Shown in pieces: positions 49,472-58,913 of a stretch of DNA of 64,000 nucleotides. The notes below the pieces were generated by a model. That model saw only the letters and a list, made by a program, of their open reading frames with translations. It was not told the origin of the DNA and ran no database searches. A program made the position numbers and the translations under genes. How positions within the stretch are numbered: the stretch's first letter is position 1; every line of letters begins with the position of its first letter. Source of the DNA: JAAYUD01 sp963676865 (lineage in GTDB: Bacteria > Bacteroidota > Bacteroidia > Bacteroidales > Bacteroidaceae); the NCBI GenBank assembly GCA_963676865.2, contig CAXXSS010000001.1, positions 3,472,001 through 3,536,000 on the forward strand, in the 5' to 3' direction.

Positions 49472-51331
49472 TTATTTACGCTTGATTGAGTTTTCCATCT
49501 TGCTCATAATCTCCATGCACGAAGTATAGACCTTGTCCATGGTTTGATTGGTGTCGCCACTTGGAGCAAAGTGAGCAAACTCGCATTCGTTCAATGTATT
49601 TAAGAAATCTTTTATAAGTTCTTCGCTCACTCCATAGTTTTTCATATTTTCTTCGATATTATCTTTAGACAATTGAGATACCGGGATGCTTAGTTTGTCG
49701 CTTGTATATCCCCAGAGTGCTTTTAGAACTTCATCGTAGAATTCGTCTTTCTTATTTTCAATCAATAGCTTTCCAGCATATTTCAACCGTTTGTTGGCTA
49801 CTTTGTTGGCTTTCTTGTTGCGCACTTTAGCCAGATTGGCATTTTCGACTATTTGCTGGTGATAAAGAATCAAGAAGATAAGGAATGCAATAGCTGGAAG
49901 AATATACCATAGCCAGTAAATGATGGAGCCGAATAGTACTGAACCTTGGGGTTCGAGAGAAATACTATTCATCTTGATATAACGTATATCGTCTCCCAAT
50001 ACCTTAACATCTTGTTTGTTGGTGAAGTTTTGTATTTGCTGTGAGGCATTGCCTGCACCTTTTTCTACTTCGATTGTGTAGGGCTGTGTACGTATTGTTT
50101 TGTAGGTATTGCTACTGCTATCGAAATAGGTCAACGTTGCTGCGGGAATGGTAAAGGTGCCCGGGTCGCGCGGAATGAGCAAATAGTCTATAGTCTTCGT
50201 TCCTTCTACACCGGCTGCGGTCAGTTGAGTATTCTCTTTTATTTTCGGATCGTACTTCTCAAAATTATCAGGGAAGTTGATGATTGGAGCCGAAAGCAAT
50301 TTCAAATTACCCGTTCCGGAGATAACTATATGCATGGTGATGGCATCGTTGGTCTTCACCTTATGACTGTTGATAGACGAGGTCATTCTGAAAGTGCCGA
50401 CACCGCCCGAGAAATTGGATGGACGGGTAGGTAGTGGAATAACATTGATATTGAGTACCGGTGAGGTTAATGTCTTTTTGTAGTTGATGATATTGCCTCC
50501 GCCATTGAAGAATGCATCAAATGGATCGGCCGTTTGCGAAACTTTCGATACCACGGCATCAAAACGTGCGCTACCTATTTTGAGCTTGCCCGATTGTTGC
50601 GGGAAAAGCACGAATTGCCGATAGATAGTGGTGTAATAATTATGTCCATGATAGTTTGCTGTGGTCCATCGGGCATTGGTAGGCAATTGCACCTCTTGGG
50701 AATGGAACCCTTTAAAATCGGGTAGCACTACATTGTCGAATCGAAGATTGGCTTCTCGGGTATATATACGGTAGGTAAGCACCATTGCTTCTTGTTCGTG
50801 TACGCTTGTTTTGTTCAGCGAGCCTGTGACAAATAAGTCGCCGGTTGATACTCCGTGATTTGAAGAATAGTGTTCATTTCGTCCTCCTGCGTTACCGCCT
50901 CTTGCACTTCCGGCAGAAGAATGTCCACCACCGCTGCCGGCAACAACTTTGATATGAACACCGTTTGATGTGACGTGTTCGCCGTTGGCTTGAGCTGACG
51001 CACCTCCTATGGAGTATGCCCCGGTTGCTGTAGCCATTAATATATACGTGAAAGTGACGCTCCCCGAAGAAGATACATGCCCATTGATTATTTGTGTACT
51101 GCTCTCTTCGGAGCGGCTAGGCCCGATAAGCACATCAAATCCTTTGATGGATGGAGCACGGAAGTTGCTGACATTGGTCGTACCGATAGTAAACGATAAG
51201 CGGAATTGCTCGCCTACCGATACAGTTTGTGGTGCCGAAGCTGTAAATCTGACTTTCGCCTCGGTGTGCTGTACAAATACTACTGTTACTAATAAGACAA
51301 GTATGAATAAACTCTTTTTCATCATTCTCAT
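49472..51331 (-). CDS. batD: BatD family protein
   Basis: A 619-residue protein with a signal peptide (about 1-25), several immunoglobulin-like beta domains in the periplasm (about 26-440), one membrane helix (about 465-485) and a charged cytoplasmic tail (about 490-619). Typical stretches are VGEQFRLSFTIGTTNVSNFRAPSI, LNKTSVHEQEAMVLTYRIYT and LLIPRDPGTFTIPAATLTYFD. It may bind or scaffold other Bat proteins. A Gly/Ser/His-rich stretch at about 130-160 is low complexity. Spaced 16 bases from batE and 11 from batC. Confidence 0.92.
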   Translation of the reverse strand: MRMMKKSLFILVLLVTVVFVQHTEAKVRFTASAPQTVSVGEQFRLSFTIGTTNVSNFRAPSIKGFDVLIGPSRSEESSTQIINGHVSSSGSVTFTYILMATATGAYSIGGASAQANGEHVTSNGVHIKVVAGSGGGHSSAGSARGGNAGGRNEHYSSNHGVSTGDLFVTGSLNKTSVHEQEAMVLTYRIYTREANLRFDNVVLPDFKGFHSQEVQLPTNARWTTANYHGHNYYTTIYRQFVLFPQQSGKLKIGSARFDAVVSKVSQTADPFDAFFNGGGNIINYKKTLTSPVLNINVIPLPTRPSNFSGGVGTFRMTSSINSHKVKTNDAITMHIVISGTGNLKLLSAPIINFPDNFEKYDPKIKENTQLTAAGVEGTKTIDYLLIPRDPGTFTIPAATLTYFDSSSNTYKTIRTQPYTIEVEKGAGNASQQIQNFTNKQDVKVLGDDIRYIKMNSISLEPQGSVLFGSIIYWLWYILPAIAFLIFLILYHQQIVENANLAKVRNKKANKVANKRLKYAGKLLIENKKDEFYDEVLKALWGYTSDKLSIPVSQLSKDNIEENMKNYGVSEELIKDFLNTLNECEFAHFAPSGDTNQTMDKVYTSCMEIMSKMENSIKRK

Positions 51332-51342
51332 AAATTAAACAA

Positions 51343-52050
51343 TTACCAGTTCTTCTCTAAGCGATTACCTTTTATACCTTGTTTCTTTACTTTGTTTTGC
51401 GTTCCTTTTTCTTCTTGCATAACAGCATTTAGCAGTTGGTCGGCATTTTGTTTCGACATTTTGTTTTGGTTCTGCTTCTGCTGTTGTTGGTTTTGTTTGT
51501 TCTGATCTTTATTTTGTTTATTTTGATCTTGTTTGTTTTTATCCTTCTTGTTTTGCTTGTTCTTATCTTTCTTCTTGTCTTTCTTATTTTTGTCCTTATT
51601 TTTATTTTGAGGCTGTTTCTTTAGTAGCTTCTGAGCAAGTGCCAGATTATAGCGGGTTTCTTCGTCATTTGGATTATTGAATAACGAAGAAGAAAAGGCT
51701 TTTATTGCATTGGCATAGTCTTTATTGGCCATGAGCAATACACCCATATTGTGATAGATGGAAGCAAGTTTCGATTTGTCTTTTTCGTTCTTTGCAGCCG
51801 ACTGATACATCTTCATGGCATCAGAGTATTTTTTCTCCATCGAGAGAGTGTTGCCCAAGTTGTACATCGACACGGACGATTTCTTATTGGTCTCTAAAGC
51901 TTTGCGGTAATAGACTTCCGATTTCACATACGATTTGTTCTGAAAAGCCCGATTACCTTTTCTGATATTGATTCTTTCGCTTTTCTGTGCACCGGCACCC
52001 AAAGAGAAAAGCAAAAGACACAACAATAATATGTATTTATTCTTCATCAT
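51343..52050 (-). CDS. batC: BatC: TPR protein with Lys/Asn/Gln-rich tail
   Basis: A 235-residue exported protein. After the signal peptide (1-20) come about three TPR units (about 30-140; SVSMYNLGNTLSMEKKYSDAMKMYQSA and DYANAIKAFSSSLFNNPNDEETRYNLALAQ). Residues 142-200 consist almost only of Lys, Asn, Gln and Asp, repeats of the form NKQDQNKQNKDQ. The tail MSKQNADQLLNAVMQEE is the conserved end of BatC. The repeat tract is likely to change length between strains. Confidence 0.9.
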   Translation of the reverse strand: MMKNKYILLLCLLLFSLGAGAQKSERINIRKGNRAFQNKSYVKSEVYYRKALETNKKSSVSMYNLGNTLSMEKKYSDAMKMYQSAAKNEKDKSKLASIYHNMGVLLMANKDYANAIKAFSSSLFNNPNDEETRYNLALAQKLLKKQPQNKNKDKNKKDKKKDKNKQNKKDKNKQDQNKQNKDQNKQNQQQQKQNQNKMSKQNADQLLNAVMQEEKGTQNKVKKQGIKGNRLEKNW

Positions 52051-52051
52051 G

Positions 52052-53089
52052 TTACCTCTTAATTAATTTGTTGGAAAACAAATGTACATTCTTAAATCTT
52101 GGGTTTCTGAACTCCAATATACATAAGTCGGCTATGAGCAACAATAGAACCAGCCAGGCGATGGCCTGAAACTGTTCATCGTATTCGCTGAATACTTTAG
52201 AATTTATTTCGGCTTTTGCCAATTTGTCTACTTCGCCATTGATTGCTTTTTGAGCCGTATCCGTATTGTCTACTCTCACATAGATACCTTTTCCTGCCTG
52301 TGCCAATTGCTTACACATGTTTTCGTCAAGACGTGTGGTTACCACGTTACCTTGTGCATCTCGGAGATAGTCATTAGAATCGGGAATAGGAATCGGTCCT
52401 CCATTGGGAAGTCCAACGCCCAACACATTGACTTCTATCCCTTTCTTTTGAGCTTCTGCTACTGCATCTTCGGCACCCGGTTCATGGTTTTCTCCATCGG
52501 TGATCAATACAATTGCTCTGCCTATGCCCTTTTGAGGAGTAAAACTACGAGTGGCCAAATTGATTGCTGCTTCAATTGCTGTACCTTGCCTTTGAATCAT
52601 TGTAGGAGAAATAGCGTCGAGAAACATCTTGGCCGAAACGAAATCACTGGTTATAGGCAGCTGAGTGAAAGCGTCACCTGCAAAAACGATGAAGCCCACC
52701 TTATCGTTATCCAATTGGTCTACCAATTGAGAAACCAGCAGTTTTGCGCGTTCCAAACGACTTGGCACTACGTCTTTGGCATACATGGAGTTGGATATAT
52801 CTAGTGCTATAACGATTTCTACGCCGTTACGTTTCACGTTCTCTGCTTTTGTGCCGAATTGTGGACGAGCCAGCAATACGGACAGAAGTCCTACAATACA
52901 GAGCATCAGGATGTACTTTGCATCGGGACGATGTTTGGATACCGACGGCATAAGCTGCGCCATCAATTCGGGGTCGCCGAATTCACGAAGACGGCGGCGG
53001 CGTTTGAGATTGCTATATAAGTAAAATAGTACTAATGCTGGCAGCAGAAGTAAAAGATATAAATAGGCAGGTTCTTCAAATCGAAACAT
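52052..53089 (-). CDS. batB: BatB: membrane protein with von Willebrand A domain
   Basis: A 345-residue inner-membrane protein with helices at about 8-25, 58-75 and 315-335. The VWA domain lies between (about 85-290) and has an intact metal site: DISNS (residues 95-99, after VEIVIALD), the later Thr in QGTA and the Asp in LITDGENHEPG. BatA and BatB are thought to pair. It begins 1 base after the batC ATG region and follows batA by 27 bases. Confidence 0.93.
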   Translation of the reverse strand: MFRFEEPAYLYLLLLLPALVLFYLYSNLKRRRRLREFGDPELMAQLMPSVSKHRPDAKYILMLCIVGLLSVLLARPQFGTKAENVKRNGVEIVIALDISNSMYAKDVVPSRLERAKLLVSQLVDQLDNDKVGFIVFAGDAFTQLPITSDFVSAKMFLDAISPTMIQRQGTAIEAAINLATRSFTPQKGIGRAIVLITDGENHEPGAEDAVAEAQKKGIEVNVLGVGLPNGGPIPIPDSNDYLRDAQGNVVTTRLDENMCKQLAQAGKGIYVRVDNTDTAQKAINGEVDKLAKAEINSKVFSEYDEQFQAIAWLVLLLLIADLCILEFRNPRFKNVHLFSNKLIKR

Positions 53090-53116
53090 TTTACTTTTTC
53101 TTTTTTATCGTTTATG

Positions 53117-54100
53117 TTAAGGCAACTTCTTCAGCACTGTTTGGCGTAGCAGTATTTCGAGCAATACGCACAATAAAGCCAATAATGCAAAAGGTTGGTA
53201 TTCTTCGGTGCGTTTATTAAACGACTTTACATTCAATTTTGTCTTTTCCAGTTTGTCTATCTCATGATAAATCTTTTCGAGCTTAGACCTGCTGGTAGCC
53301 CTATAATAGATACCGTCTGTGATACCGGCAATTTGAGTCAATGTCTTCTCGTCTATCTCTACAGGCATGCTTATATACTGAATCGTTCCGCCTACCTGCA
53401 CCGGATAAGCAGCCGTACCGTTCGATCCGATACCGATAGTGTAGATGCGAATACCGTAGGTGCGGGCTATTTCTGCTGCTGTGAGCGGAGATATATCTCC
53501 CATATTGTTCGAACCATCTGTAAGCAAGATAATGACCTTCGATTTGGCTTTGCTATTTTTCAGATGCGATACGGCATTGGCAAGTCCCATACCGATAGCT
53601 GTACCATCGGGCAGCATACCAGCTTTTATACTCTGAAACAAGTTGAGCAACACGGCATGATCAATCGTTAGAGGACATTGTGTGAAGCTTTCGGCAGCAA
53701 AGAGCGTCAAACCGATGTTATCGTTGGGACGCCCGTTTATGAATTCGGCGGCAACATCTTCGGCAGCCTGTATACGATTGGGTTTAATATCCTCGGCAAG
53801 CATACTGGTCGAAGTATCCAAACACATCATGATATCAATACCTTCTGTTTCGCTGTCTTTCCAACTGTTGGTCGATTGAGGACGGGCCAAAATCAATACG
53901 ATGAATATAAAAGTAAATATTCTGAGTAAGAAAGGTGCATGAAGCAGGTATATCTTAAAACTTTTAGGCGTTTTTGCATAAACTCTGGTATCCGATACTT
54001 GTAGAGAAGCACCGGACTTTTTACCTTTTGTAATATACCAAATGATGTATGGTATAAGAAAAAGCAGCAAAAACAAATATCCACTATTGGCAAAAACCAT
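53117..54100 (-). CDS. batA: BatA: membrane protein with von Willebrand A domain
   Basis: A 327-residue paralogue of BatB with the same layout: N-terminal helix, a second helix (about 55-72), VWA domain (about 85-290) and a C-terminal helix (about 305-322). The metal motif is DTSTSM, followed by PDGTAIG and LLTDGSNNMGD. It has no partner-specific feature that I can single out. Part of the minus-strand operon that starts with moxR. Confidence 0.93.
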   Translation of the reverse strand: MVFANSGYLFLLLFLIPYIIWYITKGKKSGASLQVSDTRVYAKTPKSFKIYLLHAPFLLRIFTFIFIVLILARPQSTNSWKDSETEGIDIMMCLDTSTSMLAEDIKPNRIQAAEDVAAEFINGRPNDNIGLTLFAAESFTQCPLTIDHAVLLNLFQSIKAGMLPDGTAIGMGLANAVSHLKNSKAKSKVIILLTDGSNNMGDISPLTAAEIARTYGIRIYTIGIGSNGTAAYPVQVGGTIQYISMPVEIDEKTLTQIAGITDGIYYRATSRSKLEKIYHEIDKLEKTKLNVKSFNKRTEEYQPFALLALLCVLLEILLRQTVLKKLP

Positions 54101-54150
54101 TTTAATTCTAGTTAATTAAATTGTTATATTATATATGTACCGCTTTTCTT

Positions 54151-55227
54151 TTACCAAGAGAGCAGTTCATATAGCTGAAAACCGATATAAATCAAACATC
54201 CCGCAATACCTATCGACAAGACTGTAATAGCACCTATCAATAATCTTTTTGTGCGAATAGAACGTTTTTCAACAACAGTAATTTCCGTAGGTTGTTGAGG
54301 TTTGTCGTTTTCTTCCGCTTTCGTTTGATTGATGAAATCGACAGCTTTTACTAAGTTGGCATCATTCTCATTCAACTCGGGAGCATGCTTGGCAAACTTT
54401 ACTAAATCGGCTGTTCTGAACAATACAGACAAATCGGATAAGGCTTCTTTATCATTCATTTCTGTCAACCGATCGATTATTTCTTGCGAAGTCATCTCCA
54501 TGGCATTGAAATAGAAACGCTCCTTAATGTACTTGCGGATTGCTTCAGTCAGTCGCGTATAATATTCTTTCGGGTCTTCTCTTTTCAGCTCTAGCTTTTC
54601 TTCCTTGATTTCTTCTATTTCTTTCATAGCCTGCTGATGAGGTGTCAGTTTAGGCTCTACTCTGATATGCTTGATAATAGGTTTGTTATCGTGCAATCTG
54701 ATGCTGAAGTATACCAGTACAGCTATCAGGGCCAATGCCAAAATAGAGAGGATGAACATACCAATCCAATCGGACCATACGAACGGGGCTTTCATAATCG
54801 ATTTCTCACCATAAAAGCGATCGGCATGAACGGTATCTACTGGGACTGTCATCACTTTGAGCGATAAAGATTGGGTCGGATAGTCTTTATTGTTTACTTT
54901 GACTACCATTGGTGGTATGTAATACAATGCCGAATCGAAAGACGTAACCGTATAAGCTTTGGATATTTCCACCTTATTGTCACTCATCTTTTTCGTTTCG
55001 GGAGCACTGGCTTTTACCAAAAAGACGTTGCCTACAACCGTGTCTCGAAAGGTGGGAAAGGTAACCTTCTGCCCTTCATTGACCAGTACTTGTAATCTTA
55101 TTTTGGTCTGTTGTCCTATTTTTATCTGAGCCGAATCGATCTTTGCTGTTACCGAAACCGCCTGCGCACAGATATTCGCTACGTTAAATGAGACGAACAA
55201 CAGAAACAGAAAAACAATTTTTTTCAT
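54151..55227 (-). CDS. Bat-operon membrane protein of unknown function
   Basis: A 358-residue protein encoded between the DUF58 gene and batA. It has a signal peptide (1-21), a periplasmic beta-rich part resembling a single BatD-like domain (about 22-150; SAQIKIGQQTKIRLQVLVNEGQKVTFP), a membrane helix (about 160-182), a cytoplasmic helical part (about 190-310; PHQQAMKEIEEIKEEKL) and a last hydrophobic segment (about 330-352). The start at 55227 (MKKIVFLFLLF) gives a normal signal peptide; the ATG at 55251 adds 8 polar residues. Its position suggests that it serves the MoxR/Bat complex. Confidence 0.8.
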   Translation of the reverse strand: MKKIVFLFLLFVSFNVANICAQAVSVTAKIDSAQIKIGQQTKIRLQVLVNEGQKVTFPTFRDTVVGNVFLVKASAPETKKMSDNKVEISKAYTVTSFDSALYYIPPMVVKVNNKDYPTQSLSLKVMTVPVDTVHADRFYGEKSIMKAPFVWSDWIGMFILSILALALIAVLVYFSIRLHDNKPIIKHIRVEPKLTPHQQAMKEIEEIKEEKLELKREDPKEYYTRLTEAIRKYIKERFYFNAMEMTSQEIIDRLTEMNDKEALSDLSVLFRTADLVKFAKHAPELNENDANLVKAVDFINQTKAEENDKPQQPTEITVVEKRSIRTKRLLIGAITVLSIGIAGCLIYIGFQLYELLSW

Positions 55228-55234
55228 ATTTGCA

Positions 55235-56104
55235 TTAATTACGTTTAGCAAAAAGATTTAATAATGCCTTGACATAATCCTGATCAGTGCGTATCGAAAC
55301 GGCATCAACTTGGCTTTTGGTGAAAGTAGTGTTGAGCCTTGTTTGGCTGTCTATCCACCATTTGTGATGCATCTTTCGTACGATAGGCGAAGAGGTATCA
55401 ATCCATTGTTCATTGCCTGTCTCCGCATCTTTTACCCGTATTAGTCCGATGTTCGGAATTTCAGTTACTCGTTTGTCGAAAACCTGAATCGCAACAATAT
55501 CATGCTTACGGTTGGCAATAGTCAGCGCATTCTCAAAATCACTGGGATCGATAAAATCAGACATGACAAAAGCCGTACAACGGCGTTTCATCACATTCGT
55601 CAGATATTGTAGAGCTTGCTGAATATTTGTCTTTCGGCTTTCGGCTTTAAAATCGAGTAGTTCCCGAATGATGTATAAGATATGTTTACGCCCTTTTTTG
55701 GGTGGAATAAACTTCTCTACCTTATCGGAGAAAAAGATGACGCCGATTTTATCGTTGTTTTCGATAGCCGAGAAAGCCAATGTTGCAGCGATCTCGGTCA
55801 CCATATCCTTTTTGAGTTGTTTGATCGTACCGAATTCCAAACTGCCCGATACATCAATAAGCAACATCACTGTCGATTCGCGTTCTTCTTCGAACACTTT
55901 GACGTAAGGTTTGTTAAGGCGAGCCGTTACATTCCAGTCAATGTCGCGTATATCGTCTCCATATTGATATTCGCGCACCTCGGAGAATGCCATACCTCTA
56001 CCTTTAAAAGCCGAATGATACTGACCTGCAAAGATATTGTTCGACAATCCGCGAGTTTTTATTTCTATCTTACGGACTTTCTTTAATATTTCGCTTGTTT
56101 CCAT
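55235..56104 (-). CDS. DUF58 family protein
   Basis: A 289-residue protein that regularly follows MoxR ATPases. It shows GLSNNIFAGQYHSAFKGRGMAFSEVREYQYGDDIRDIDWNVTAR, the DUF58 signature, and a VWA-like fold with the partial metal motif DVSGS (about residue 90) and FVMSDFIDPSDF. It lacks the N-terminal membrane helices of longer DUF58 proteins, so it is probably cytoplasmic. It may be a client or adaptor of the MoxR ATPase 11 bases upstream. Confidence 0.92.
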   Translation of the reverse strand: METSEILKKVRKIEIKTRGLSNNIFAGQYHSAFKGRGMAFSEVREYQYGDDIRDIDWNVTARLNKPYVKVFEEERESTVMLLIDVSGSLEFGTIKQLKKDMVTEIAATLAFSAIENNDKIGVIFFSDKVEKFIPPKKGRKHILYIIRELLDFKAESRKTNIQQALQYLTNVMKRRCTAFVMSDFIDPSDFENALTIANRKHDIVAIQVFDKRVTEIPNIGLIRVKDAETGNEQWIDTSSPIVRKMHHKWWIDSQTRLNTTFTKSQVDAVSIRTDQDYVKALLNLFAKRN

Positions 56105-56115
56105 TATTCAGTTTA

Positions 56116-57111
56116 TCAGGGCACTTCTACCTTATTAAGAATCTTACTAATTATTTCGTCTGAAGTGAGGTTGGTTGCTTCGGCTTCGTAACTCAGACCG
56201 ATACGATGGCGAAGTACGTCGTGTGCAACAGCACGGATATCTTCCGGAATGACATAGCCGCGACGTTTGATGAAAGCGTATGCACGGGCTGCCAATGCCA
56301 AGTTGATAGATGCACGGGGCGAACCGCCGAAGTTGATCATTCCTTTCAACTCTGTCAGTCCGTAATCTTCGGGTTTGCGAGTTGCAAAAACGATGTCGAC
56401 GATGTATCTTTCTATCTTCTCGTCAATATATACTTGGCGTACTACTTGGCGTGCTTCCAATATTTCATTGGTTTTCAATACAGGACGGACTTCTAGTTTA
56501 CGTCCGTCGATGTTTTCGCGAATGATGGCTTTCTCCTCTTCCATCTTGGGGTAATCGATCACTACTTTGAGCATGAAACGATCTACCTGTGCTTCAGGAA
56601 GTGGATAAGTACCTTCTTGTTCGATTGGGTTTTGGGTGGCCATTACCATAAATGGATCGGGCAACAGGAAGGTATCTTTACCAATCGTTACTTGATGTTC
56701 CTGCATCGATTCAAGTAAGGCACTTTGTACTTTGGCCGGAGCACGGTTTATTTCATCCGCCAATACGAAGTTGGCAAAAACCGGTCCCTTACGCACTACG
56801 AATGTTTCGTCTTTTTGACTATATATCATTGTACCGACCAAATCGGCGGGAAGTAAATCCGGAGTAAATTGAATACGGCTGTATTTTGCATCAATCAGAG
56901 AGGCCAATGTCTTGATAGCAAGCGTTTTTGCCAATCCAGGCACACCTTCGAGCAGAATATGGCCATCGGCCAATAGTCCAATTAATAATGATTCAATTAA
57001 ATGTTTTTGACCAACAATGATTTGGTCCATTCCCGCTGTTAAATTAGTTACGAAAGCACTTTGACTTTCAATCCGCTCATTCAGTTCGCGGATGTCAATA
57101 GGTTCACCCAT
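56116..57111 (-). CDS. MoxR-family AAA+ ATPase
   Basis: A 331-residue AAA+ chaperone-like ATPase, first gene of the Bat operon. Walker A is GVPGLAKT (about 55-62), Walker B FVLADEINRAP (about 120), sensor 1 MVMATQNPIEQEGTYPLPEAQVDRFML and the C-terminal lid domain ends in RHRIGLSYEAEAT. MoxR proteins are proposed to insert metal cofactors or assemble complexes together with VWA proteins, here BatA, BatB and the DUF58 protein. Confidence 0.95.
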   Translation of the reverse strand: MGEPIDIRELNERIESQSAFVTNLTAGMDQIIVGQKHLIESLLIGLLADGHILLEGVPGLAKTLAIKTLASLIDAKYSRIQFTPDLLPADLVGTMIYSQKDETFVVRKGPVFANFVLADEINRAPAKVQSALLESMQEHQVTIGKDTFLLPDPFMVMATQNPIEQEGTYPLPEAQVDRFMLKVVIDYPKMEEEKAIIRENIDGRKLEVRPVLKTNEILEARQVVRQVYIDEKIERYIVDIVFATRKPEDYGLTELKGMINFGGSPRASINLALAARAYAFIKRRGYVIPEDIRAVAHDVLRHRIGLSYEAEATNLTSDEIISKILNKVEVP

Positions 57112-57190
57112 ATTCTCATTAATTTTATTAATTCACCAATTAAATAAAGAATCTTTATACGCCGAGAAACCTAAGTTTTCTTAGCAGGCT

Positions 57191-57198
57191 CAAAAATA
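57191..57198 (-). promoter_or_regulatory. -7 box for the moxR-bat operon
   Basis: TATTTTTG on the minus strand, about 80 bases before the moxR start. The eight genes down to batE have gaps of at most about 50 bases, so they probably share this promoter. Confidence 0.6.
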
Positions 57199-57259
57199 CT
57201 GTATAATATCGTTGATTGCAACTAATTTAGATTAAAAAAACATTTAAAACCTTTACGAA

Positions 57260-58894
57260 CTATTCTGACAGCGCGGGGATGCGGACTTTAGTGCCTATTT
57301 TTACAAGATCGGGATTCTTGAATTTGTTATATTTTATCAGATATTTCACCTTGTCTTTCGAGCCTAAGTATTGCTTGGCAATAGTATATAAGTTTTCTCC
57401 TTTTGCCATTACGTGGGTCGTTTTTAGTCCTTTGATGACGACTTTGTTTTTTGACTCTTTTTCCGGTTTGGCAACACTCGCTTTCACCGGTGCGTTATGA
57501 ACTTTTCGAGGAGTGATTGTTTCGGCTTTCGAGGGCTTGGTGGTTTTCTTTTTGTCTCGTTCAGCGTTGAGCAACAGCATTGCCGTCCGTATTTTATTGG
57601 AATCGTCACTATCTGTAGCTTGATCCTGCTGGGCAAGTAGCAATGCTTTTTCGGCCAAGGTAAGTGTATCTTTATGGTGGTTCAAACTATCGTCCGCCAT
57701 GGCATCGTTGTTTCCTGTCGATGAAGATTGATTGGACAATGGTTTGATTTCGGTATTCGTAGATTCGGGAGCCAGCATCCAATAGACAATGATTCCAAAA
57801 GCCGCGATTATCAGAACAGTAAGAATACCCATTGCCACGCTTGGGTTGATATAAACTCTTTTTTTCTTTTTCTTCTTTTTAGTTGTCTTTTCAGTATAGA
57901 GAACTTTTGAAGGTGGAGCCTGCATCAATTCATGTGCAATAATATCGTCTACAGCGCTAGTACCGGGCGTTTCTTCCATCTTTGTAGCAACAGGCTCTGC
58001 ATCAGATTTCTCGATGTCTGATTGAGAAATCAAAGGCGCTTCTTCTCTCTCCTCTTGCTTGCATTCATCAACGTTCCCAGTGCTCGGTTCCACTTTAACG
58101 TCGAGTTCCTTTGGCTCTTCAGCCGCAGGCTTTATCTCAACAGGTTCGTCAGACTTTATATTTTCCTCTTTTTCTTCTTCTTCAGGCTTCTCCTCTTCGG
58201 GATATTTCGTTTCTTCAGCATTTTCTTGCACAGGCTGTTCAGATTGAAGCTCTTTGATCATCGATTCGGCTTCTGCAAACGTATTTGATAGCATAGATTC
58301 CGATATTCCGTCGGCTACGGCAGTCGTTTCCGTTTCCGTTATTTCCGGATTATTATCGCCTGCCGTTTCATTATCGGGTATTTCGTTGTCTGTGGCTTTA
58401 GTGCTTTCTACTTCGCTATCTATTGCTTCAGTATCCTCTACTTCGCTATCTACTGCTTGAGTGTCCTCTGCTTCGTTGTCTGTCGTTTCATTGTCAGCCT
58501 CTTCATCATTCATTTCTTCAATGGCCTCCATATCAAAGTCTTGCTTATTGTCGAAACTTACTCCTTCGTTTAGAATGACTGTTTCAAAATCGGCAAATGG
58601 TTGGTTTACCACTTCTTTCAGAGAAGCATCGGGCGTAAAAGATACTTTGCTATGCCCTTCTATCTGAAAGCGTTCGCCTGTATTGACGTTTACGCTCTCG
58701 CGTGGTTCTATATCGATGATTTTGAAAGTGCCTAGCCCTTTTATCTTTACGATGCGATCTTTCTCCAACCCTTCTCGTATAAGATCAAAGAATGCCTTGA
58801 CAAAGGAGTCTCCCCAGTCTTTAGCCATTCTGTTTTCTTTCGAAAAGAGTTCGATCAAATATTGTAGCGTAACTTTATCATCCATAATGCCCAA
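57260..58894 (-). CDS. HU-like DNA-binding protein with membrane helix and LysM domain
   Basis: A 544-residue protein. Residues 1-98 are an HU/IHF-type DNA-binding domain (VTLQYLIELFSKEN, IVKIKGLGTFKIIDIEPRESVNVNTGERFQIEGHSKVSFTP). Residues 118-335 are very acidic with repeats such as DNEAEDTQAVDSEVEDTEAI. A run of seven lysines and an arginine (about 340-348) precedes a membrane helix at 351-374, so the N-side is cytoplasmic. The outer part ends with a LysM domain (about 494-541; VMAKGENLYTIAKQYLG and LVKIGTKVRIPAL), which binds peptidoglycan. It lies 19 bases after a second HU gene. Confidence 0.9.
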   Translation of the reverse strand: MGIMDDKVTLQYLIELFSKENRMAKDWGDSFVKAFFDLIREGLEKDRIVKIKGLGTFKIIDIEPRESVNVNTGERFQIEGHSKVSFTPDASLKEVVNQPFADFETVILNEGVSFDNKQDFDMEAIEEMNDEEADNETTDNEAEDTQAVDSEVEDTEAIDSEVESTKATDNEIPDNETAGDNNPEITETETTAVADGISESMLSNTFAEAESMIKELQSEQPVQENAEETKYPEEEKPEEEEKEENIKSDEPVEIKPAAEEPKELDVKVEPSTGNVDECKQEEREEAPLISQSDIEKSDAEPVATKMEETPGTSAVDDIIAHELMQAPPSKVLYTEKTTKKKKKKKRVYINPSVAMGILTVLIIAAFGIIVYWMLAPESTNTEIKPLSNQSSSTGNNDAMADDSLNHHKDTLTLAEKALLLAQQDQATDSDDSNKIRTAMLLLNAERDKKKTTKPSKAETITPRKVHNAPVKASVAKPEKESKNKVVIKGLKTTHVMAKGENLYTIAKQYLGSKDKVKYLIKYNKFKNPDLVKIGTKVRIPALSE

Positions 58895-58913
58895 CTTTTG
58901 TGTGTGCTACGTA

